Assembly: GCA_009840005.1 (NCBI GenBank)
Contig: VXOR01000090.1
Span: forward strand, 46,510-110,509
Reading direction: 5' to 3'
DNA from: Gemmatimonadota bacterium
GTDB lineage: Bacteria > Latescibacterota > UBA2968 > UBA8231
DNA: 64,000 nt
Numbering within the stretch: the first letter of the stretch is position 1; every line of letters starts with the position of its first letter. The translations under genes and the position numbers were made by a program. A model generated the notes under the pieces. The model was given only the letters and a program-made list of their open reading frames with translations, was not told where the DNA came from and did not search any database. Of this stretch, positions 8,430-17,443 are shown piece by piece.

Positions 8430-9283
8430 GATGAGTCGTCGGCTAGCTTTTCGCGCAGATAGGTGCGGATTTGCTCGCCCCATTCCGGGTCATCGAGCGC
8501 GTAGTCGATAAAGGTCGCAAAATAAGACAGGTGATTGCCAATGTCGCAGCGCTGCTCGTCGGCGCTCAAGCGCACGGCGCGCACTGGATCACCGGCGGCG
8601 ATTAGGGCGGCAATGGCGTCGGTGAGATATACTTCCCCGTTCGGCGAGGGTGCGGTGGCGCAGATGTGGGCGAAAATGGCCGGAGAAAATACGTAGCGCG
8701 CGCTAACGGCCAAGCGACTAAGGGTTTGCGCGGGCGTTGGTTTTTCGAGGATGGCGGTCAGTTTGGAATCTGCGGCTGTCGCTTCTTCGGGGACCAAGAT
8801 GCCGTAGTGGTGCATTCGGTCTTCGGGCACTTCGTATGCGCCGATGGTGCCGGCGGTGTCATGGCGCAGGTGCGAATCGATCATCCGCTGCAGCAGGGGA
8901 CGACCGCTGCGCGTGCGCACGATGCTGTCGCCAAAGGCCACGACGAAAGGTTCGTCGGCAGCAAAGGCCTGCCCGGTGGCGACGGCAGTACCGGTGCCGG
9001 GGGGCGGGGGTTGGTGCGCGAAGAAAAACTCGATGCCGCGCTCGCGGTAGCCAAAGCGACAGGCCGTCGCGCCGCTGTCGTCGAAGTGATTCTCGATCGC
9101 GCTTTTGTTGCGTCCGGTGACGAAGAGGATTTGGCGGATGCCAGCGGTTGCCAGCTCTTCGACGACGTGGTGGACGACCGGCAGGCGGCCCACCGGCAGC
9201 ATCTCCTTGGACAGGGATTTAGTCGTGGGCAGGAGTCGGGTGCCGAGACCGGCGACCGGCACGATGGCTTTGGCGATGTTCAT
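8426..9283 (-). CDS. galU: UTP--glucose-1-phosphate uridylyltransferase
   Basis: The 285-residue protein (from ATG 9283) makes UDP-glucose for cell-envelope polysaccharides. It has the nucleotidyltransferase signature AKAIVPVAGLGTRLLPTTK with the downstream KEMLP, the E-L-A-x-A-G-I-x-x-I-L-F-V-T-G-R-x-K block, AFGDS in place of the usual ...xGDD, and LEKPTPAQ. Length is typical for GalU. An in-frame codon 48 nt further upstream lacks support. The gene is divergent from the Nramp-related transporter; its neighbours do not form an obvious polysaccharide cluster. Confidence 0.92.
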   Translation of the reverse strand: MNIAKAIVPVAGLGTRLLPTTKSLSKEMLPVGRLPVVHHVVEELATAGIRQILFVTGRNKSAIENHFDDSGATACRFGYRERGIEFFFAHQPPPPGTGTAVATGQAFAADEPFVVAFGDSIVRTRSGRPLLQRMIDSHLRHDTAGTIGAYEVPEDRMHHYGILVPEEATAADSKLTAILEKPTPAQTLSRLAVSARYVFSPAIFAHICATAPSPNGEVYLTDAIAALIAAGDPVRAVRLSADEQRCDIGNHLSYFATFIDYALDDPEWGEQIRTYLREKLADDSS

Positions 9284-9324
9284 GGGATGAGCTCTCGCAA
9301 AAAATATGGCTGTGCTCCCAATGT

Positions 9325-9353
9325 TTGACAAGCAGTAGCTGGCGCAATATTAT
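9325..9353 (+). promoter_or_regulatory. Strong sigma-70 type promoter
   Basis: TTGACA (9325-9330), a 17-nt spacer and TATTAT (9348-9353) lie 34 nt upstream of the Nramp-related ATG. The match to consensus and the spacing are very good. Confidence 0.7.
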
Positions 9354-9386
9354 GGGCGATCCACCGGTAAAAGAGGAGTTGTTCCC

Positions 9387-10802
9387 ATGAGTGAGGAGCG
9401 GCGTTATCCCGCGCTTAGCGAGGACATGCAGGCGCGCGGTTTGGGGGCCATGCTGCGCATTTTTGGCCCGGGTGCCATCATCGCCTCGGTGACGATTGGC
9501 AGCGGCGAGACAGTCTTTGCCTCGCGGGGCGGCGCGGTGTTTGGCTATGCCCTGCTGTGGTGCTTTATCGGCGGCGGTTTGATGAAGTTCGTCCAAGTCT
9601 ATACGGCGGCGCGCTACATGACCCTGACGGGGGAGCATCCGCTCGAACGCTGGAAGTTTTTGCCCGGACCGCAGGGTTGGGTGGTGTGGGTTATGGCGGT
9701 GTTGACCGTGCTTTGCTTCCCGCTGTGGCTGTCGGGTTTGCCCAAGATGCTCGGTGGGCTGGTGGTGTGGATCTTGGGCTGTGAGGGACTGGCGATATGG
9801 GGCGATCCCCGCGTATGGGGCACGGCTTTTGTCGCCTTGGCCATCGCCATTACCATGGTCCAAAGCTACGGCGCGTTGGAGAAATTTCAGACGGTAGTCG
9901 TCGGCGTCCTGCTGTTGTCGATCCTGACGGCTGCGGCGGCTGCGAAGCCCGACTGGCTGGCGGTGCTGATAGGTTCCATCGTGCCGACCATGCCGGCGTA
10001 TGATCCTTGGCTGATTAGCAAGTATCCAGCGGTGGCGGCGCGCTCGGCTTGGGTGGAGCTGGGCACCTACCTAGGGGCGATCGGCGGCGGTACGCAGGAC
10101 TATTTCGGCTACATCGGCATGTTGCGGGAGAAGGCTTGGGGGCTGTTGGGCCGCAAGGTGGAGGCTGGCGAGGAGGGCGTGGCCATCGCGACCGACGATG
10201 AAAATATCGCCCGGGGTAGGGGTTGGCTGAGGGGTCCATTGGTGGACTCAGGGGTGTCGTTTGCCTGCGTGGTGATTTTTACTATGGCCTTTGTAGTGCT
10301 CGGCGCGGCCGTGCTCCGCCCCCAACACATTGTGCCGGAGGGGATGCAGCTACTATCGGTGCAGGCCGATTTCCTCACGCTCTTGCATCCGGCCTTGGTT
10401 TATCTGTACCAATTGGGCGTGTTTACCGCGTTTTTTGGCACCATCATGGCCGCGTATGAACTCTATACGCGCACCACCCACGAGTGCTTACGGCCCATCG
10501 TCCGGCGGGTGCGCGAGGTGCCCGTGGGGCGGCTGCGACCGTGGGTGGTGGGATACTGCGGTATTGGCGGCGTTGCCATTATGTGGATGGGCGGCAACCC
10601 GGTGGCGATCGTGACGCCAGCAGCGATTTTCGGCGGGGTGCTCACTTGCGGTCTGTGGTGCTTGCTGATGGTGTGGACCGACCATCGCTTCTTGCCAGCA
10701 CCGCTGCGCATGGGGTGGCCGCTGCGAGTGGTCAATTTGGTTAGCGGCGTCTTCCTCACGGGCTGGGGCCTGCGCGGTGCTTTTGACTTCTTCGCGGGGT
10801 GA
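9387..10802 (+). CDS. Nramp-related membrane transporter lacking the metal-site motifs
   Basis: A 471-residue polytopic inner-membrane protein with about 11 hydrophobic segments. The start GPGAIIASVTIGSGETVFAS aligns by eye with Nramp helix 1 (GPG...DPGN), but the metal-binding D-P-G-N is replaced by GSGE. The helix 6 region (GTYLGAIGGGTQDYFGY) has no M-P-H. Such Nramp-like proteins are known, but their substrates are mostly untested, so I would not predict Mn2+ or Fe2+ uptake. The start is supported by AAGAGGAG 8-9 nt upstream and a strong promoter. The next gene begins 6 nt after the stop, indicating an operon. Confidence 0.75.
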   Translation: MSEERRYPALSEDMQARGLGAMLRIFGPGAIIASVTIGSGETVFASRGGAVFGYALLWCFIGGGLMKFVQVYTAARYMTLTGEHPLERWKFLPGPQGWVVWVMAVLTVLCFPLWLSGLPKMLGGLVVWILGCEGLAIWGDPRVWGTAFVALAIAITMVQSYGALEKFQTVVVGVLLLSILTAAAAAKPDWLAVLIGSIVPTMPAYDPWLISKYPAVAARSAWVELGTYLGAIGGGTQDYFGYIGMLREKAWGLLGRKVEAGEEGVAIATDDENIARGRGWLRGPLVDSGVSFACVVIFTMAFVVLGAAVLRPQHIVPEGMQLLSVQADFLTLLHPALVYLYQLGVFTAFFGTIMAAYELYTRTTHECLRPIVRRVREVPVGRLRPWVVGYCGIGGVAIMWMGGNPVAIVTPAAIFGGVLTCGLWCLLMVWTDHRFLPAPLRMGWPLRVVNLVSGVFLTGWGLRGAFDFFAG

Positions 10803-10808
10803 AGCGGT

Positions 10809-11951
10809 TTGCGCGTATCCGATGACATCTGGGCGCAGGTTGAAGCCGTATTGCACAGCGGCACCCGGCTGGCCTTGGCGACCACTGGCGGGGGCAGCGA
10901 ACTCGTTAGCTGGCTCTTGAATCACCCCGGGGCCTCGCGTGCGGTCGTCGAAGCTCAAGTGCCCTATAGCGAGCGAGCGCTAGCGGCGTATTTGGCTTTT
11001 GAGGGGCCGCATGGGGCCAACGAGCAAACGGCGCGGGATATGGCCGGGCGAGCCTTTGTAAGAGCCGCGTCCTTTGCCGAGCCGGGGCAGGGCTACATCG
11101 GCGTGGGCTGCAGTGCGGCCTTGGCGACGAGCAGGCTGCGGCGCGGCGCAGATCGGGGCTGCATCGCGCTGCGTTTGGAGTACGCCTATCGCTTGTACAC
11201 CCTGTGTTTTGAGAAGGGCGCAGCCGACCGCTTGGAGCAAGAGGAGGTCTTGAGTCGCTTGGCCTTGGAGGCCATAGTGGAGGCTTGCGGCGGCCCGGTC
11301 GCTGGTGCATCGCTGCCGGATTTTGTGCGTCTTGCGCGGCGCGAGTTGTTGTTGGACGATCCTTTGGGCTTGCTGTTTGCGGGCGAGTTGGCCGTCGTCG
11401 AAATGCGTCCCGATGGGGTGATTGCGCCCGAGGTCGAGCGCGGGCAGCGTCTGTTCTTGTCCGGGTCCTTCAACCCGCTGCACGAGGGGCACGCGCAACT
11501 CGCGGCCGCGGCGGGACAGTTAAGTGGCCGGCGGCCGAGTCTGGAACTGTCCATTGAAAATGTCGATAAGCCACCCCTGCAAAGGAGCGAGGTCGAGCGG
11601 CGCTTGGCGCAGATGCGCGGTCGCTTGCCCGTAGTGATGACGCGGTCGCCGACCTTTTTGCAGAAGGCCCGGCTTTTTGGCGGTTGTCATTTTGCGCTGG
11701 GATACGATACGGTCGTGCGGCTCTTGCAGGGCCAGTACTACGAGGAAGGGGAGCGTGGCGTGGCTGCGGCCTTGGAGGAATTTGCCGCTGGGGGCTGTCG
11801 CTTTTGGGTGGCCGGGCGGGTGGATGGAGATGCGTACCGAACCTTAGAGGATATAGATGTACCTGCACAGTACGCGGATCTTTTCGCGTCGGTGCCCTTT
11901 AGGATGGATATCAGCTCTACGGAACTACGCGCTAAAATCAGTGGTCAGTGA
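10809..11951 (+). CDS. Fusion of CinA-like domain and NadD-like nucleotidyltransferase
   Basis: The 380-residue protein has two parts. Residues 1 to about 165 resemble the CinA C-terminal (PncC, nicotinamide-nucleotide amidase) fold: LALATTGGGSELVSWLL...PGAS...PYSERAL. By eye, the catalytic serine of the usual ESCTGG and the lysine of SYSNEAK are missing. Residues from about 215 carry a cytidylyltransferase-fold domain with FLSGSFNPLHEGH and, near the end, ISSTELR, as in NadD/NMN adenylyltransferases. Both parts point to pyridine-nucleotide metabolism, perhaps with only the second part catalytic. The start is TTG 10809, with a weak ribosome site. The last 12 nt form part of a long hairpin repeat. 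Confidence 0.75.
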   Translation: MRVSDDIWAQVEAVLHSGTRLALATTGGGSELVSWLLNHPGASRAVVEAQVPYSERALAAYLAFEGPHGANEQTARDMAGRAFVRAASFAEPGQGYIGVGCSAALATSRLRRGADRGCIALRLEYAYRLYTLCFEKGAADRLEQEEVLSRLALEAIVEACGGPVAGASLPDFVRLARRELLLDDPLGLLFAGELAVVEMRPDGVIAPEVERGQRLFLSGSFNPLHEGHAQLAAAAGQLSGRRPSLELSIENVDKPPLQRSEVERRLAQMRGRLPVVMTRSPTFLQKARLFGGCHFALGYDTVVRLLQGQYYEEGERGVAAALEEFAAGGCRFWVAGRVDGDAYRTLEDIDVPAQYADLFASVPFRMDISSTELRAKISGQ

Positions 11952-12028
11952 CCAGTGGTTGGTGGTCAGTCCTCCCCGCACCCTATGGGCACGAATCACT
12001 GACCACTGGTCACTAGCCACTGGCCACT
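11940..12028. repeat. Long imperfect hairpin made of AGTGGTC/GACCACT heptamers
   Basis: Two 31-nt arms (11940-11970 and 11998-12028) are imperfect reverse complements (24 of 31 positions) and are built from variants of AGTGGTC. The left arm includes the stop codon of the upstream gene. The same heptamer builds the hairpin at 25522-25611. Confidence 0.75.
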
Positions 12029-12035
12029 AATACTT

Positions 12036-12335
12036 ATGACTGAAGAGGAATGGGAAGAGCCTGAAGCGGTGGAAGTGCCCATCGACGGCACGCTGGACTT
12101 GCACACCTTCCATCCGCGCGATATCAAAGAGTTGTTGCCCGACTATTTGGACGCTTGTCGCCAAGCAGGCATTTTGCAGGTGCGCGTCATCCACGGCAAG
12201 GGCACGGGCCAATTGCGGCGCTCGGTCCACGCCATTTTGGGCCGCTTGCCCGAGGTGGAATCATTCCGTTTAGCTGGCGAAGGTGGCGGCGGTTGGGGGG
12301 CGACCTTGGTCTGGTTGGTGCCGCTCGACGTTTGA
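12036..12335 (+). CDS. Smr-domain protein
   Basis: The 99-residue protein is essentially one Smr domain, as at the C-terminus of MutS2. It has LDLHTFHP near residue 20, the [10 protein letters not shown] motif near residue 53 and [11 protein letters not shown] at the end. Smr domains bind or nick branched DNA, or cleave RNA. A stand-alone short version gives no clue to its partner. The ATG at 12036 follows directly after the hairpin repeat. Confidence 0.85.
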   Translation: MTEEEWEEPEAVEVPIDGTLDLHTFHPRDIKELLPDYLDACRQAGILQVRVIHGKGTGQLRRSVHAILGRLPEVESFRLAGEGGGGWGATLVWLVPLDV

Positions 12336-12393
12336 CTATACTAGGCCCTAGATTTTTCTGATTTATCTAATACGCATATATTAGGTTGTAACA

Positions 12394-12408
12394 AGATTGT
12401 AACAATCT
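12394..12408. promoter_or_regulatory. Palindrome AGATTGT-A-ACAATCT over the -35 box
   Basis: Seven-base arms with a one-base centre overlap the -35 hexamer of the promoter at 12397-12425. The position suits a repressor operator. No regulator is identified. Confidence 0.35.
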
Positions 12409-12425
12409 GTAGCAACTGTCATAAT
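12397..12425 (+). promoter_or_regulatory. Sigma-70 type promoter of the surface-protein operon
   Basis: TTGTAA (12397-12402), a 17-nt spacer and CATAAT (12420-12425) sit in an AT-rich gap 86 nt upstream of the ATG at 12511. This is the best promoter candidate for the operon that follows. Confidence 0.55.
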
Positions 12426-12510
12426 TTTAAAGGGGTTGTAGCCTCCGGTGTGCCATTCAGAAGCGCGCAAAGCTGGAATCTCGGCTGCTGTTAAGGAGCC
12501 AGTTCTCACC

Positions 12511-14529
12511 ATGAAATATCGTCCTACAGGTCTCCTTTTCAAGCTACTGCAATCGCTGCATATAGTCCCTCCTCTGCCAATCCTTCTACTGCTGCTGTCC
12601 GTGTGCTCAACCAGCGCTCAGGATGTTTTTACGGTCGGTGGCGACGAACATCCCTGGCGCAATTCTGGCACAACTCCTGGGGGCGTGATCGATTTTGTCG
12701 AGCAACTGGGAACGATCGAGGACGCCAATGGCGAAAAAGTGTTCACCGTTGGCCTAGATTCCCTGCAAAACTGGATCATGCCGCTGCGTTTGCGCTCTGA
12801 TTTCAACATTTCGCTCGGCGTTCTCGAGCGGGGAGGCTCTATAGATATTCCGGGGCTGGATGCTAGTCAGAAAAGTCCAGAGCAACTGGAGGGTATGCTC
12901 AATGGCGATCACCGAGTGGCTTTTGATCGCAAGTTCGTGGCCGGCCGCATCGTGCGCAACAACGGCGTCACCATTCGCATTGACCTTGGTGCGCGCTTTG
13001 GCGTGGACCGAATCGTGTTCTATCCGAGGATGACAGAGTCGTTTCCCTTTGGGCACGAATTCATGCGGGGATATGAGTTGTTTCTCAACGACGGCTTGCC
13101 GCAAAACCTCTATGCCAGTGGGCAGCCCATTTTCACCTCGCCGGTGCAGCGCGACCCAGACAACCGCGAGGCCAAAGTAGATGCACAGATCAACCCACAA
13201 TTTGTTCGCTTTCTGCAACTCAAGTCGATTACCACCCTCGGATTTGAAGTTGACGAGATAGAGGTGTACGGTAGAGGGTTCGTACCGACGGCCAGCTATG
13301 TGTCCAATGTGTTGGATCTGGGAGAGGAGGTGGTCTGGGGTCGAATCGCTTGGAGCGAAGTGGTCGCGGGCGATAGCGCGGATTCCAAGATAGAAATCCG
13401 CGTGCGCAGCGGGCAGGATATGACGCCCGACGTCTTTTTTCGCAACGCCAATGTAGGTGGTCGGCAACCCGAATATGTGCCTATCGACAGCGAGGGCAAC
13501 ACGCTGACCAAGGAAGCCTTTGAAAAACTGGCGAAAAACCAGCAGGGACCCATCAAAGCCGATACCGACAACGGTTGGGTCCAGTGGCAATTGGTTGACA
13601 ATGGTAGCCCGCTGACGGTGCCGGCACCACGGCGCTATTTCCAGTTCCGCATCGACTTCACCAATCTGAGCTTGGATGCTAGCCGCGCTGTCGCCGATTT
13701 GGGCTTTGAGTTCGCACGGCCCCCGGTTGATCGCATTGTCGCCGAGGTGGGACCACCGCGGACCGAGATTGGCAAACAGACGACTTTCACGTACTTCGCC
13801 CGCATCACCAATACTACGAGCCGGCCGGGATTCACGCGCTTTGAAATCGAAACCCCGGCCCGCATCGCGGCCCTCCACTCGGTGGAGATTCAAGATCGGG
13901 CGGGCAATCGCTTAGATGGAGCTGAGTTCGGCGGCGATCTGGCCGGTGTGTCTTTGCCTCTGCACGTCGGATCGTTCGCCATTGAGGCGGTGGAGGACGA
14001 CCACTTTGCCCTAAGCTTGCCTCTGATCAACGCCGATGGTACCCTTTTGAAAATTGTCTTTGATGCCGCCGTGTTCCGCTATGGTACGCGTTTCCAAGGG
14101 CGAGCCTTTGCCGATGCCAGTGTGCAAGTGCCGCTGCAGACTGAGGGCGGGGATGCTTCAGCCGAACAGGATACTGACGAGTTACTGGTGCGGATTCCCG
14201 TGGGCTCGCGGGTGGCTGGTCCGCTGGCAATCCAGCCGCGGACCTTCACCCCCAATGGAGACGGGGCCAATGACGTGGCGGAAATAAGCTATGCGGTTCA
14301 GCATTTGCTCGAACCATCGCCGAGCGAGGTAAGTATCTACGACTTGACCGGTGGCCGCGTGCGGCGGCTCAACTCGGTCGAAGTCCAAAACGGCCGAGTC
14401 CAGCTACAGTGGGACGGTCGCGGCGACGATGATCGCCTAGTGCCGCCGGGTATCTACTTGGCGGTAGTGGAAATTCGCTCTGACCGTGAGACCGAGCGGC
14501 GGTTCAACAGTGTGTCCGTGGTATACTAG
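12511..14529 (+). CDS. Secreted protein with FlgD-like Ig C-terminus (paralogue 1)
   Basis: About 672 residues from ATG 12511, chosen over a codon 63 nt upstream because TAAGGAG precedes it and a signal peptide follows (hydrophobic stretch ending near CSTSAQ). The mature start VFTVGGDEHPWRNSG is shared in outline with paralogue 2. The middle holds a discoidin-like beta-sandwich segment (IRIDLGARFGVDRIVFYPR) and then a shared block from GFVPTASYVSNVLDLG through IRVRSGQD to an EAFEKLAKNQQG motif. The C-terminus (TFTPNGDGANDVAEISY...WDGRGDDD...PPGIYLAVVEI) is an FlgD-like Ig fold. It is exported and probably displayed at or beyond the outer membrane. It is the first gene of an operon; the next starts 27 nt after the stop. 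Confidence 0.8.
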   Translation: MKYRPTGLLFKLLQSLHIVPPLPILLLLLSVCSTSAQDVFTVGGDEHPWRNSGTTPGGVIDFVEQLGTIEDANGEKVFTVGLDSLQNWIMPLRLRSDFNISLGVLERGGSIDIPGLDASQKSPEQLEGMLNGDHRVAFDRKFVAGRIVRNNGVTIRIDLGARFGVDRIVFYPRMTESFPFGHEFMRGYELFLNDGLPQNLYASGQPIFTSPVQRDPDNREAKVDAQINPQFVRFLQLKSITTLGFEVDEIEVYGRGFVPTASYVSNVLDLGEEVVWGRIAWSEVVAGDSADSKIEIRVRSGQDMTPDVFFRNANVGGRQPEYVPIDSEGNTLTKEAFEKLAKNQQGPIKADTDNGWVQWQLVDNGSPLTVPAPRRYFQFRIDFTNLSLDASRAVADLGFEFARPPVDRIVAEVGPPRTEIGKQTTFTYFARITNTTSRPGFTRFEIETPARIAALHSVEIQDRAGNRLDGAEFGGDLAGVSLPLHVGSFAIEAVEDDHFALSLPLINADGTLLKIVFDAAVFRYGTRFQGRAFADASVQVPLQTEGGDASAEQDTDELLVRIPVGSRVAGPLAIQPRTFTPNGDGANDVAEISYAVQHLLEPSPSEVSIYDLTGGRVRRLNSVEVQNGRVQLQWDGRGDDDRLVPPGIYLAVVEIRSDRETERRFNSVSVVY

Positions 14530-14555
14530 GTGCTAGCCAAGTGAGGAGAGGGATT

Positions 14556-17225
14556 TTGAACAAGCGCTATCTGATTGTGGTAGGTGCTGTTCTCTGCGTG
14601 CTAAGCTGGAGTGCGCCGACGCCGGTTGGTGCCCAAGCGTACGATTCGCGCATGGGTAGGGTGAAGCAGGGTGGAAAAGTGGATTTTTCGCCGCAAGGAC
14701 CGGGGGTATTATTCGATGCGCTAGATCCGGCCGTGCGCAAATGGTACATCCCCCAAGAATTGTATCAGGAGTACCAGTGGAGACAGTGGGAGTACTCCAA
14801 CTACGCCCGCGAGCCCTATCAGCGCTATGTAGATACTGCGTTGGAGGGCGATTTCTTCTACGATTTCTTTGGCAATCTAGTCACCCGAGGCTGGTTGATC
14901 TACGATTGGCAGCAAGATCGCCCCCAGCAATTCGGCAGCAGCATCCTCAAGACCAACAGGTTCAACCAGTGGTTCAACCGAGTAGCTGTCTCCTCGGACC
15001 ACAAGGGACAATACTACTACAGCATCACGATTGGCGATGAGATCCGCACCACTTTGACGCCGATGACTTTTTCTAAACCCACATTCAACGGCATTCAGTG
15101 GGACTTTGCTGCCGATAAGTACCTGGGCACTCTCCTACTGGCCCGTCCCAGTCGGCCGGCCGTGGCCACTTCTTTGGATATCCCCGATCAGAAGACCAGC
15201 GTCACCAACTTACTAGGTGGCCGGGGCATCGTTCAGGTCGGCGACTTCGTCCAAGTCGGGGCGACCTATGTGACCGCCTTCCAAGGCCAAACGCTATTCG
15301 ACGATTTTACCGGCAACCCTTTTGCGGGCGGGGCGCTGACCACCGACCAGAATGCGCTACCCATATCCCGCATCATTATTCGGCTGTCGGACGACTCGCC
15401 CGCAGACGGAGTGGGTGGAGCGGCTCTGTTCGACGACGAAATCATCATCGAGGATGTAGATGGCAACACTTTCCGCGGCAGTGCCATAGGATTCGGGCCC
15501 ATACGCGAAGGGGGGTTCCAACGGGTTGGATTTTTAGCTGCGGACGGGGACGAGCGCATTACCCTCACCTACGACTTTACGGACCCTTTGTACACCGGGC
15601 CCGATCCTACGACTATTGAAAGAGTATTCTTTGAATTGGTGATCTCCAACGACTACAAGGTGGAAATCACGTCCGACCGGCAGACCAACCGGGACTCACA
15701 GCCCGTCTTCTTGCTGATCGAACGGGCCGCTGACAATATCCGCGACAACTCCAATCAGCGACTACTGAAATTCGACTACGGTCTGCCCACGGCCAATACC
15801 ATCCTTGGCGTTACCTTCGAGGCCAACAAGGTCTGGGGTTTTGACTTTTACGGGGAGTACGATTTCAACAAGCAGTACCGCCAGTATCCCAACCTCAATC
15901 TAAAGGATCACCGCAAGGCGGTTAACGACGCCCAAGCATGGATGTTCAACCTGTCCAAGACATCCTATCCTTGGTTCGCCTTCCTCGAAGGCTATAGCAT
16001 GGACGCGGACTATTCTACCCGCACCTTCCTAGCGGGTACTCGGGGACAGGACGAGATCGATTACGAAGACGAAATATCCTATATCTACGAATTCGTCGAG
16101 GACAACGATGACCAAGACCGCCGGCCGGACTGGAACCGCTATAGTATGCTATCGGACAATGCGGTCTTTCCGGGTTTTGACGAGAACAACGATTTCGTCT
16201 CGGATTTCAACCAGAACGATACGGAGGATCGCCAGAACTTCATTCCCGATTACGAAGAGCCCTTCCTGCGCTATCACGCCGATAGACCCGAGTACCTCTT
16301 TGGCGTTGACATGAACAACAACGGCTGGATCGACCGCTTTGAAAACGACGAAGAACCCGATTATCCCTATGGGCGCGACCACCGTGGCTACAATATGTAC
16401 GCGGGAACCCACATCGGGCCCGAGGCCCGGCTAACCGTCGGGCGTTTGCGCGAAAAACTGCTGGCGGGGGATCGCAAAAACGAATCCACGTACCTGCTCT
16501 TCACCTACGAGAGGGATTTTGCCCAGTTGGGCCGTTTGCGGGTGTTCGACAATTTCAAGCTGGTCGAAGACGACATTCCCGACAACCTGTTCCAGTGGGT
16601 GCAGCCGTCTAATTCCCGCGGTACTCAGCAGCGCGTTTTCGATGTGCTCCCGGCCCGCGACACTTGGGTCAACACTTCCTATGTACAGTTCGATTTCACG
16701 CTCGTAGGGAACCTGAATGTAATCAACAAATTCAAGACTGAGATCTACAATCAGCGCCGGGAGCAGCGCGATCTGCGCGGCACGGCCAGCTTTGTCGGTC
16801 TCATCAACAAAGCGGATTACACTTTCCCAGTGAGAAATATCGAACTTGAGCCGCGCTTCAAGAGCGAATTTTTGCGCGAGCGCCCCGTGCGCAAGCGCGA
16901 CCCAGAGCGCCGCGAGTTGACCGAGACGCTTTTTCTTATTGCCCGCATTCCCTTGCTCTCCCATACGCTCGTCGAGTTGGGACTAGAATTGTCCCATTTT
17001 GAGCAGTTCCGCGATGACGAGGAAGGGATGCCGGTCGATCGCGACTTGGAGCCGGATTCCTTCAGTCGCATCGTCGCGGTGCAATTTAATAATTCCTCGG
17101 ATTACTTGGGCTACAGGCTCCATCTGCAGACGGGATTTCGCCTGCAGAAGCTGACGTTTGAAAATCTGCCCCCTAGCACGACTAGCAAGATATTCATGAC
17201 GGCCTATGCCGGGCTGGAACGCTAG
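14556..17225 (+). CDS. Large secreted or outer-membrane protein (paralogue of 58512-61172)
   Basis: About 889 residues from TTG 14556, with AGGAGAGG just upstream and a signal peptide ending near VGAQA. I recognise no named family. The region GPGVLFDALDPAVRKWY to TRGWLIY is almost identical to that of the second copy at 58512-61172. A stretch around residues 520-620 is rich in acidic D/N loops (DNDDQDRRPD, DENNDFVSDFNQND, DMNNNGWIDRFENDE) that look like calcium-binding loops. The long alternating polar/aromatic C-terminal half (ending YAGLER) suits an outer-membrane beta structure. No enzyme motif is visible. It lies between FlgD-Ig-tailed secreted proteins, so it could be a surface-anchoring or export partner; this is inference. 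Confidence 0.75.
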   Translation: MNKRYLIVVGAVLCVLSWSAPTPVGAQAYDSRMGRVKQGGKVDFSPQGPGVLFDALDPAVRKWYIPQELYQEYQWRQWEYSNYAREPYQRYVDTALEGDFFYDFFGNLVTRGWLIYDWQQDRPQQFGSSILKTNRFNQWFNRVAVSSDHKGQYYYSITIGDEIRTTLTPMTFSKPTFNGIQWDFAADKYLGTLLLARPSRPAVATSLDIPDQKTSVTNLLGGRGIVQVGDFVQVGATYVTAFQGQTLFDDFTGNPFAGGALTTDQNALPISRIIIRLSDDSPADGVGGAALFDDEIIIEDVDGNTFRGSAIGFGPIREGGFQRVGFLAADGDERITLTYDFTDPLYTGPDPTTIERVFFELVISNDYKVEITSDRQTNRDSQPVFLLIERAADNIRDNSNQRLLKFDYGLPTANTILGVTFEANKVWGFDFYGEYDFNKQYRQYPNLNLKDHRKAVNDAQAWMFNLSKTSYPWFAFLEGYSMDADYSTRTFLAGTRGQDEIDYEDEISYIYEFVEDNDDQDRRPDWNRYSMLSDNAVFPGFDENNDFVSDFNQNDTEDRQNFIPDYEEPFLRYHADRPEYLFGVDMNNNGWIDRFENDEEPDYPYGRDHRGYNMYAGTHIGPEARLTVGRLREKLLAGDRKNESTYLLFTYERDFAQLGRLRVFDNFKLVEDDIPDNLFQWVQPSNSRGTQQRVFDVLPARDTWVNTSYVQFDFTLVGNLNVINKFKTEIYNQRREQRDLRGTASFVGLINKADYTFPVRNIELEPRFKSEFLRERPVRKRDPERRELTETLFLIARIPLLSHTLVELGLELSHFEQFRDDEEGMPVDRDLEPDSFSRIVAVQFNNSSDYLGYRLHLQTGFRLQKLTFENLPPSTTSKIFMTAYAGLER

Positions 17226-17300
17226 TGGGTTTGAGCTTCGCAAAGTTGAATCAGGTTGAGATTGCAGTGGTAGAGCGATCCTACATCATTTACAAGGTGA

Positions 17301-17330
17301 TCCGCAGATGGACGCCGATAGACGCAGAAT
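17301..17330. repeat. CGCAGATG-type intergenic repeat, diverged copy
   Basis: TCCGCAGATGGACGCC and the bases after it resemble the repeat at 43928-43967. It lies in the 218-bp gap before the CBM9-like gene, which otherwise holds nothing I can identify. Confidence 0.4.
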
Positions 17331-17443
17331 AACATGGCGATCTGTTAGCAGTCGAAAGGAGGAAAAAAACAGTCGTCGTTTTACCCCGATTGGGGCAGCA
17401 AAAACACACGTACCCACTTACTAACTGAAAAAGAGGTGTTGCA

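Noticed and set aside
12754..13893. 379-codon minus-strand ORF inside the first surface-protein gene
   Set aside because: No recognisable domain and it lies opposite a convincing secreted protein.
17226..17443. tRNA or riboswitch in the 218-bp gap
   Set aside because: I found no cloverleaf or known riboswitch core; only a diverged CGCAGATG repeat and a ribosome site are visible.
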